Below, piece after piece: positions 1 through 3,898 of a stretch of 5,320 nt of DNA; position 1 is the first letter of the stretch; each line of letters starts with the position of its first letter. Below the pieces are notes generated by a model. That model saw only the letters and a list, made by a program, of their open reading frames with translations. It had not been told where the DNA came from and did not search any database. The stretch is from Candidatus Nomurabacteria bacterium (GTDB lineage Bacteria; Patescibacteriota; Saccharimonadia; Saccharimonadales; Saccharimonadaceae): the NCBI GenBank assembly GCA_031264785.1, contig JAISDN010000041.1:1-5320 (forward strand), in the 5' to 3' direction. The translations under genes and the position numbers were made by a program.

Positions 1-36
1 GTCCGCCGTAATCAGCAGTTGGACGAGCTGTCATAA
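1..36 (+). CDS. Possible C-terminal end of an upstream gene
   Basis: Reading from base 1 gives VRRNQQLDELS followed by a TAA stop at 34-36. The hydrophilic, charged composition suits the tail of a protein, and the position just before a strong promoter suits a gene end. Only 11 codons are visible, so no family can be named. Frame 2 is also open to a TAA at 82-84 and frame 3 closes almost at once, so the choice of frame is only a preference. Confidence 0.3.
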   Translation, partial: VRRNQQLDELS

Positions 37-46
37 GCGAGTTAAC

Positions 47-75
47 TTGACAATCTTGAATAAGTTTGATACAAT
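47..75 (+). promoter_or_regulatory. Strong sigma-70-type promoter for the 269 gene
   Basis: A consensus -35 box TTGACA (47-52) is separated by exactly 17 nt from a -10 box TACAAT (70-75), which is preceded by TGA, the extended -10 element. Transcription should start near 82. That leaves about 185 nt of untranslated leader before the ATG at 269, which is very long for a genome this compact. Confidence 0.8.
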
Positions 76-96
76 GAGAATATAAGGGTAGGGCGT

Positions 97-126
97 GCGA
101 GCTGATTTTTAGTTTCGCTAGTTTTT
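97..126 (+). terminator. Weak hairpin with T-rich tail early in the leader
   Basis: Bases 97-101 (GCGAG) can pair with 114-118 (TTTCGC region, one G-T pair), and 102-103 with 111-112 around a 7-nt loop. T-rich sequence follows at 122-126 and 131-134. It could terminate read-through from the upstream gene or cause early termination of the transcript starting near 82. The stem is short, so this is only a candidate. Confidence 0.3.
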
Positions 127-161
127 GCTCTTTTGCACTTTTAAATAACGGTTCAATTGTG

Positions 162-241
162 ATGAGATTTTACCCTATTTGGGCGTTAGTTTAGCGCTTG
201 GTTAGGGTAAAATCTGATGTTTACCCCTTAGTTGTTTTTTT
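162..241 (+). promoter_or_regulatory. Structured 5' leader with alternative hairpins
   Basis: Bases 165-177 and 203-215 form a perfect 13-bp inverted repeat (AGATTTTACCCTA / TAGGGTAAAATCT). Two more pairs lie beyond one mismatch, and an inner hairpin 183-187/193-197 sits across a symmetric 5x5 internal loop. The 3' arm can instead pair downstream: GGGTAAA 205-211 with TTTACCC 220-226 around an 8-nt loop. A run of seven T follows at 235-241, then the SD at 253-258. Two stems competing for one arm is the layout of attenuators and riboswitches, but the T-run begins about 8 nt after the second stem, so a terminator is not certain. I recognise no known riboswitch class. A DNA operator is the alternative reading. 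Confidence 0.5.
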
Positions 242-268
242 GGAAAATAAACAGGAGGCGAACAAAAA

Positions 269-805
269 ATGAATGTTAAAGCAGAATGGTTGGTTGAAGG
301 GATAGTTGGTGCAATCCGCGGCGAAGCCAATAAGATACCTGATTTTGAATACGGCGCAATCGCCATTAGGCTTATTGCCAAAGACTATGCCGCCAACAAG
401 CTTTTGGGCGGAATTTTTGTCGAACTGGATGCTGATAGAGATCATTTATTTGGCATCAAGCCCGGAGCGCCCAAAACTCGGCCGGCCGGTTGGCGTGGTC
501 GCAAGGAAGAAGCTGCCTGTGGCGGTTATGTCTACCTTAAATTGGAGGGATGTGCTCGTGCCGTCATCTTAGGCTACGGCCGACGTTCCAGTGATTTGCC
601 GGACGAACTGGTTACGATCGGGCGCGTCAATACGCCGGGTGCAGCGTGTTACGACATACAAAAACACAAGCTGCACGGTCAAATACGCATCTATCTTGGT
701 GTCAGCGGAGCTGATCCGCTGGAAGATGAAAAATGCGTTATGGCGGGTGGCGAATATATTGAAAAATGGTGTGAAGCCAATGGTTTCACGTCAATCGCGC
801 CTTGA
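269..805 (+). CDS. Hypothetical protein, possible remote GlcG/HbpS-like domain
   Basis: 178 residues with no signal peptide or membrane segment, so probably cytosolic. The ATG is fixed by a perfect SD, AGGAGG at 253-258, 10 nt upstream. I do not recognise the protein with confidence. The best hint is near the C-terminus: residues 144-160, GVSGADPLEDEKCVMAG, resemble the closing GVSG-x-x-x-x-x-DE...A-G signature of the GlcG/HbpS (haem-degrading, DUF336) family. The upstream part does not align well by eye, so this could be coincidence. The middle (66-84) is basic and glycine/proline rich, and there are five cysteines (84, 95, 127, 156, 168) not arranged as an obvious metal site. It is transcribed alone, from its own promoter through a structured leader to its own terminator, which suggests separate regulation from the pentose phosphate genes. 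Codon use looks more even than in the downstream genes. Confidence 0.8.
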   Translation: MNVKAEWLVEGIVGAIRGEANKIPDFEYGAIAIRLIAKDYAANKLLGGIFVELDADRDHLFGIKPGAPKTRPAGWRGRKEEAACGGYVYLKLEGCARAVILGYGRRSSDLPDELVTIGRVNTPGAACYDIQKHKLHGQIRIYLGVSGADPLEDEKCVMAGGEYIEKWCEANGFTSIAP

Positions 806-813
806 ACCGTTAA

Positions 814-860
814 GAAATCCCTGGGAGCTATATAACATTTATAGCCACGGGGATTTTCTT
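814..860 (+). terminator. Intrinsic terminator after the 269 gene
   Basis: A long imperfect stem: 815-823 pairs with 848-856 (AAATCCC / GGGATTT core), and 827-832 with 840-845 (GCTATA / TATAGC) closing a 7-nt loop. One mismatch and one bulge lie between them. The 3' arm runs into TTTTCTT at 854-860. It begins 9 nt after the stop codon and ends just before the next gene's -10 box, so terminator and promoter are packed back to back. Confidence 0.65.
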
Positions 861-861
861 G

Positions 862-870
862 TGGTAAAAT
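862..870 (+). promoter_or_regulatory. Extended -10 promoter of rpe (leaderless)
   Basis: TGG TAAAAT places an extended -10 (TGn) directly before a good -10 box at 865-870. No convincing -35 is seen, since that position falls within the terminator hairpin. The ATG at 877 is exactly 6 nt after the box, where transcription should begin, and no SD precedes it, so the mRNA is probably leaderless. Confidence 0.6.
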
Positions 871-876
871 ATCGAT

Positions 877-1503
877 ATGAGTATCATTTGCCCAACGATT
901 TTGGCGCATACGCCGGCGGAATTTGAGGCCCAGATTGCGCGGTTGTCGCCGTTCGCGGAGCGGGTGCAGATTGATTTGACGGATGGCGATTTTGCTGCGC
1001 CGGCCACGCTTAATTTGAATCAGCTTTATTGGCCGGAGGGTTGGGCGGTGGATTTGCATCTGATGTTCCGCGCGCCGACGCAGTGGACGGAAGCGTTGGT
1101 GGCGCTTCATCCGCACCTGGTGATTATCCACGCTGAGGCGGAGGGCGATTTGCCGGCGCTGGTTCAGCATTTGCAAAAATTTGGTATCAAAACCGGCGTG
1201 GCGCTGCTGCCCGACACCTCTGTTGATGGCGCCCGAAACTTAATAAAGTTATGCGACCATACTCTGTTGTTCGGTGGCAATTTGGGCGCGATGGGCGGCA
1301 CAGCTTCTCTGTTGGGGCTTGCGAAACTTGATAAAGTTTTGGAAATAAATCCTAAGGCCGAAATTGGCTGGGACGGCGGCGCCAATCTTGACAATGTGGC
1401 GGAAATTGCGGCGGCTGGCGTGGACGTTATCAACGTCGGCTCGGCCATCGCTAAGGCCGAAAATCCGGCGGAGATGTATGAAAAATTAACTCGTTTATGC
1501 TAA
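877..1503 (+). CDS. rpe: Ribulose-phosphate 3-epimerase, divergent
   Basis: 208 residues, close to the usual ~220 for this TIM-barrel enzyme, which interconverts ribulose 5-phosphate and xylulose 5-phosphate in the cytosol. Family landmarks in order: N-terminal ICPTILA (4-10), QIDLTDGDF (31-39), DLHLM (59-63), IIHAEAE (83-89), GVALLPDTS (107-115), IGWDGG (163-168), and the phosphate-binding NVGSAI (186-191). Of the four expected metal ligands (His, Asp, His, Asp), D33, H61 and D166 are present but the first His is replaced by Gln31. The usual PGFGGQ loop over the active site is changed to GGNLGAMGG (133-141). It may therefore be a divergent epimerase or a relative with shifted specificity. 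The start fits the family N-terminus. The transketolase genes follow directly, supporting a pentose phosphate role. The stop codon TAA forms the first half of the next promoter's -10 box. Confidence 0.85.
   Translation: MSIICPTILAHTPAEFEAQIARLSPFAERVQIDLTDGDFAAPATLNLNQLYWPEGWAVDLHLMFRAPTQWTEALVALHPHLVIIHAEAEGDLPALVQHLQKFGIKTGVALLPDTSVDGARNLIKLCDHTLLFGGNLGAMGGTASLLGLAKLDKVLEINPKAEIGWDGGANLDNVAEIAAAGVDVINVGSAIAKAENPAEMYEKLTRLC
1236..1251. repeat. Degenerate copy of palindrome AAACTTTATAAAGTTT
   Basis: AAACTTAATAAAGTTA matches the 16-bp palindrome seen intact at 3858-3873 and 4862-4877 at 14 of 16 positions. It lies inside rpe, over the codons for NLIKL. Confidence 0.4.
1324..1339. repeat. Near-perfect copy of palindrome AAACTTTATAAAGTTT
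   Basis: AAACTTGATAAAGTTT differs from the intact 16-bp palindrome at a single base. It is inside rpe over codons for KLDKV, 72 bp after the end of the more degenerate copy at 1236-1251. Confidence 0.45.
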
Positions 1504-1506
1504 AAT
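1498..1506 (+). promoter_or_regulatory. Extended -10 promoter of transketolase N gene, overlapping rpe stop
   Basis: TGC TAAAAT carries the extended -10 element and a -10 box at 1501-1506. The first three bases of the box are the TAA stop codon of rpe. The ATG at 1513 is exactly 6 nt after the box, the same spacing as at 877 and 3899. No SD or convincing -35 is visible. Read-through from the rpe promoter could also supply transcript. Confidence 0.55.
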
Positions 1507-1512
1507 GTGAAT

Positions 1513-2319
1513 ATGAGCCAGACGATTTTGCAGATTGAGCAGCACGCGCGGAGGATGCGGCGTGAGGTTATTCGGATGATTGCGCTGGCGGGCAGTGGCC
1601 ATCCGGCTAGTAGTTTGGGGCTTTGCGATGTTTTTGCGACGCTGTATTTTGAGGTTTTGCGCTATAATCCGCGGCGGGCTGACGATCCGGAGCGCGATAT
1701 TTTGGTGCTGTCGGCTGGGCACGCTGTGCCGGCGCAATATGCGGCGTTGGCGGAGGCCGGGCTGATTCCGGAGGCGGAGCTGGCGACTTTGCGGCAGTTT
1801 GGGTCGCGTTTGCAGGGGCACCCGGAGCGCGAAAAGTTGGCTTGGCTGGAGACGACTTCGGGGCCGCTGGGCAGTGGTTTGAGCGAGGCGGCGGGGATGG
1901 CTTGGGCGATTGATAAAAAGCGATTTGTATATTGTATTATGGGCGACGGCGAGCTGGACGAAGGTAATATTTGGGAAGGTGCGATGTTTGCCAGCAAATA
2001 TTCTTTGGGGAATTTGATTGGAATTGTTGATCGGAATGGGATTCAGCTGGACGGTGACACCGAAAATATTATGCCGCTGGAGGATTTGCGCGCCAAATGG
2101 GAGGCTTTTGGTTGGCAGGTTTTGGAGATTGATGGTAATAATGTGCAAAGTTTTATTGAGGCTTGCGCTGCTGCCCGCGCTGAAACCGAGCGGCCGAGTC
2201 TGATTTTGGCGCACACCGTTCCGGGTAAAGGCGTCAGTTTTATGGAAAATGATTACCGCTGGCACGGCCAAGCGCCGGATGAGGCGCAGGTGCGGAAAGC
2301 TTTGGAGGGGTTGAAATGA
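1513..2319 (+). CDS. tkt: Transketolase, N-terminal (thiamine diphosphate-binding) subunit
   Basis: 268 residues, the usual size for the separate N-terminal half of a split transketolase. With its partner it moves two-carbon ketol units between sugar phosphates (xylulose 5-phosphate donor) in the non-oxidative pentose phosphate pathway. Visible landmarks: GSGHP with H30, LSAGH with H70, GHPE with H103, TTSGPLGSG (114-122), and the thiamine diphosphate/Mg motif from G144-D145-G146 to N175. HTVPGKG and WHGQAP lie near the C-terminus. The histidines correspond to cofactor and substrate contacts in full-length transketolase. A GTG at 1507 is in frame, but ATG 1513 is preferred because 1507 lies next to the -10 box, upstream of the expected transcript start. 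The gene overlaps the C subunit by ATGA. A 1-deoxyxylulose-5-phosphate synthase or pyruvate dehydrogenase E1 half is less likely given the transketolase-type motifs. Confidence 0.93.
   Translation: MSQTILQIEQHARRMRREVIRMIALAGSGHPASSLGLCDVFATLYFEVLRYNPRRADDPERDILVLSAGHAVPAQYAALAEAGLIPEAELATLRQFGSRLQGHPEREKLAWLETTSGPLGSGLSEAAGMAWAIDKKRFVYCIMGDGELDEGNIWEGAMFASKYSLGNLIGIVDRNGIQLDGDTENIMPLEDLRAKWEAFGWQVLEIDGNNVQSFIEACAAARAETERPSLILAHTVPGKGVSFMENDYRWHGQAPDEAQVRKALEGLK
2304..2308 (+). promoter_or_regulatory. Internal SD for transketolase C subunit
   Basis: GGAGG (within GGAGGGG) sits inside the last codons of the N-subunit gene, 7 nt before the ATG at 2316. The SD and the ATGA overlap point to translational coupling, which would keep the two subunits in step. 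The upstream leaderless genes lack any such site. Confidence 0.7.
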
Positions 2320-3248
2320 CCGAAAAAGCAAATCTTAGATCGGCGTTTGGACGCGGGTTGGTGCGGGCTGGCGAGACTAATAAGAATGTGGTGGCGCTGG
2401 TGGCGGATTTGACTAATTCGGTCGGGTTTTCTGAGTTTGCTGAGAAATTTCCGGAGCGATTTGTGAATGTTGGCGTGGCGGAGCAGAATTTGGTGACTGT
2501 CGCCAGCGGGATGGCGCGGGTGGAGCGGATTCCGTTTGCGGGGGCTTATGCGGCTTTTTCGCCCGGGCGCAACTGGGAGCAGATTCGGACGACGATTTGT
2601 ATAAATAATTTGCCGGTGAAAATTGTCAGCAGCCACGCCGGCGTCAATGTTGGGCCGGACGGCGCGACTCATCAGGCTTTGGAGGATATTGCGCTGATGC
2701 GAGTGCTGCCAAATATGGTGGTGTTGGCGCCGGGCGACGCGGTGGAGGCCGAGCAAGTGGCGCTGGCGATGGCACGCGATGCGCGACCAAATTATGTGCG
2801 GTTGCCACGATCTGAATCGCCGGTGGTTTTTGACTCTACGCATAAGTTTCAGATTGGTCCGGCTTATAAACTACGCGATGGCACAGATGTTGTAATTTTC
2901 ACAACAGGAACAATGACGGCGCAGGGTCTGGCGGCGGCGGGAATCTTGGCGGGGCGGAAAATTGATTGCGAAGTCGTCCACATACCGACCATCAAGCCGC
3001 TGGACGCGAAAACTATTTTAAAATCGGCTAAAAAATGTCGCTGCGTGGTGACGGTTGAAGAACACCAGGTGGCCGGCGGTTTTGGATCGAGCATCGCGGA
3101 ATTACTGGGCGAAAAACTGCCCGTGCCCATTCATCGCATTGGTATTTATAACGAATACGGCCAGTCTGGCGCGCCGGATGAATTGCTGAATTATTATGGC
3201 TTAACCGCCGAACACATCGCTAAGCAGATTCGGAAGTTTTTGAAATAA
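2316..3248 (+). CDS. tkt: Transketolase, C-terminal subunit
   Basis: 310 residues, typical for the separate C-terminal half, which contains the pyrimidine-binding and C-terminal domains. The pyrimidine domain shows GVAEQN, where E56 is the expected glutamate activating the thiamine ring. It also has AGAYAAF (75-81) at the aminopyrimidine pocket, SHAGVNVGPDGATHQ (105-119) with H107, and H119 at the substrate-binding position, followed by ALEDIALMR. The C-terminal domain holds VVTVEEHQVAGGFGS, normal for the transketolase/DXS/E1-beta family. The start codon overlaps the N-subunit stop (ATGA) and has its own SD. The active site of transketolases forms between subunits, so both halves are required. 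E1-beta or DXS halves share this architecture, but the paired N subunit and the neighbouring epimerase favour transketolase. Confidence 0.93.
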   Translation: MTEKANLRSAFGRGLVRAGETNKNVVALVADLTNSVGFSEFAEKFPERFVNVGVAEQNLVTVASGMARVERIPFAGAYAAFSPGRNWEQIRTTICINNLPVKIVSSHAGVNVGPDGATHQALEDIALMRVLPNMVVLAPGDAVEAEQVALAMARDARPNYVRLPRSESPVVFDSTHKFQIGPAYKLRDGTDVVIFTTGTMTAQGLAAAGILAGRKIDCEVVHIPTIKPLDAKTILKSAKKCRCVVTVEEHQVAGGFGSSIAELLGEKLPVPIHRIGIYNEYGQSGAPDELLNYYGLTAEHIAKQIRKFLK

Positions 3249-3273
3249 GCTCGCCAGTGGTTTTAAAATATTT

Positions 3274-3297
3274 ATAGCTGCATTATAGGCTATTTTT
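3274..3297 (+). terminator. Candidate weak terminator after transketolase
   Basis: ATAGC (3274-3278) pairs with GCTAT (3289-3293), plus one T-G pair, leaving a loop of about 8 nt. A T-run follows at 3293-3297. The stem is only 5-6 bp with two G-C pairs, so termination may be partial. It lies 25 nt after the stop codon and directly before the next promoter. Confidence 0.4.
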
Positions 3298-3298
3298 A

Positions 3299-3307
3299 TG
3301 GTAGAAT
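3299..3307 (+). promoter_or_regulatory. Extended -10 promoter of the dUTPase-like gene
   Basis: TGG TAGAAT combines an extended -10 with a -10 box at 3302-3307. No good -35 is seen at 16-18 nt spacing. Transcription would start near 3314, giving a leader of about 40 nt that holds the SD, unlike the leaderless genes around it. Confidence 0.5.
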
Positions 3308-3341
3308 AAATCAGAAGTGGGTGTAATTTTCATACAGGGAA

Positions 3342-3348
3342 AGAGGTG
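3342..3348 (+). promoter_or_regulatory. SD that decides the start of the dUTPase-like gene
   Basis: AGAGGTG, within AAAGAGGTGA, matches the 16S tail complement with one change and ends 6 nt before ATG 3355. An in-frame GTG at 3346 falls inside this SD and so cannot be the start. Confidence 0.75.
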
Positions 3349-3354
3349 AAAGGA

Positions 3355-3807
3355 ATGGAAGAATTATCCCTTAGTGCCGTTGAAGTTAAGGTTGTAAATC
3401 GCTCAAGTAAGCCGTTGCCGAAAGTGTCAGTAATGAATCCTTCAGAACTGGATGTATCGGCCCATATGTGGGACGGTCGTCCGGTTGTCGTGCCCAACGG
3501 AGGTGGGTCGGATGTCCTTCATACACTCTTGGCAGTTGAAGTACCGGAAGGATATGAAATAATAGTGTTACCGCACAGGCGTCTTGAGCTTGTGAGTTTG
3601 GTGACAGCGTTTGGCAAGCCGAGAGTGATAAATTCAGGCTGCTTGACTGAAATCTTAGTTGAGGTCACGAATAACGGCAAAAAAGATTTCGTCATTCACG
3701 ATGGAGACGAAATTGCCACGCTCAAACTCAGGAGAAAGATAATTTGGACGGAACTCATACCGCCGGACAGCACGCTCTATAATGAGAAGTATGGCGGCGG
3801 CAAATGA
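3355..3807 (+). CDS. dUTPase-fold protein with degenerate active site
   Basis: 150 residues, the length of a trimeric dUTPase. Normal members hydrolyse dUTP to dUMP and pyrophosphate. The fold pattern is clear: LPK then SELDVSA (30-36) matches motif 1 (AGYDL-A). VEVPEGYEIIVLPHRRLEL (61-79) matches the stretch into motif 2, normally PRSGLA. VINSGCLTEILVEVTN (91-106) matches motif 3, normally ID-x-DYRG. GDEIATL (117-123) matches motif 4 (GDRIAQL), and the C-terminal KYGGGK (145-150) resembles a shortened motif 5. The key residues are altered: the catalytic Asp of motif 3 is Asn93, the Tyr of DYRG is missing, and the PRSG loop reads PHRR. I infer a non-catalytic or refunctioned nucleotide-binding relative; a divergent dCTP-deaminase-type enzyme is less likely. 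It has its own promoter and SD and appears to stand alone between two metabolic units, with more even codon use, so acquisition from a phage or plasmid is possible but unproven. Confidence 0.75.
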   Translation: MEELSLSAVEVKVVNRSSKPLPKVSVMNPSELDVSAHMWDGRPVVVPNGGGSDVLHTLLAVEVPEGYEIIVLPHRRLELVSLVTAFGKPRVINSGCLTEILVEVTNNGKKDFVIHDGDEIATLKLRRKIIWTELIPPDSTLYNEKYGGGK

Positions 3808-3823
3808 CGTTTTTCCCTAAATT

Positions 3824-3855
3824 CCCCGTCGTAGTCCATCCGGACTGTGGCGGGG
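3824..3855 (+). terminator. GC-rich 14-bp hairpin after the dUTPase-like gene
   Basis: 3824-3837 pairs continuously with 3842-3855 (CCCCG...GTCC / GGAC...CGGGG), with three G-T pairs, closing a 4-nt ATCC loop. It starts 16 nt after the stop codon. There is no T-run directly after it; the next bases are CAAAAC, leading into a palindrome. It is therefore a terminator-like or mRNA-stabilising hairpin rather than a textbook intrinsic terminator. Confidence 0.5.
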
Positions 3856-3856
3856 C

Positions 3857-3874
3857 AAAACTTTATAAAGTTTT
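3857..3874. repeat. Perfect 18-bp palindrome upstream of the FAD gene
   Basis: AAAACTTTATAAAGTTTT equals its own reverse complement. It covers the -35 region of the promoter at 3887-3892, a typical operator position. Its 16-bp core recurs exactly at 4862-4877. Confidence 0.6.
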
Positions 3875-3886
3875 ATCAATCTGTTA

Positions 3887-3892
3887 TATAAT
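3887..3892 (+). promoter_or_regulatory. -10 box of the FAD gene (leaderless)
   Basis: A perfect TATAAT lies exactly 6 nt before ATG 3899, with no SD between. An overlapping reading, TGT TATATA at 3882-3890, would give an extended -10 instead. The -35 position is occupied by the 18-bp palindrome. Confidence 0.6.
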
Positions 3893-3898
3893 AGTTTT

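Noticed and set aside
591..926. Plus-strand open frame spanning the end of the 269 gene and the start of rpe
   Set aside because: It reads through a terminator and promoter, has no SD, and overlaps two better-supported genes.
691..1176. Minus-strand open frame (161 codons)
   Set aside because: It crosses the terminator and rpe promoter, has low-complexity Arg-rich translation and is antisense to rpe and the 269 gene.
1507..1509. GTG as start of the transketolase N subunit
   Set aside because: It directly abuts the -10 box, upstream of the expected transcription start; ATG 1513 has the same spacing as the other leaderless genes.
1495..2331. Long open frame on the minus strand (278 codons)
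   Set aside because: It is exactly antisense to the transketolase N subunit, is rich in Arg, Gln, Pro and His as expected from a GC-biased complement, and shows no domain.
3346..3348. GTG as start of the dUTPase-like gene
   Set aside because: It lies within the SD that serves ATG 3355.
3808..3856. Standard intrinsic terminator or CRISPR-type repeat
   Set aside because: The hairpin is strong, but no T-run follows on either strand and there is only one copy in the window, so neither label fits.
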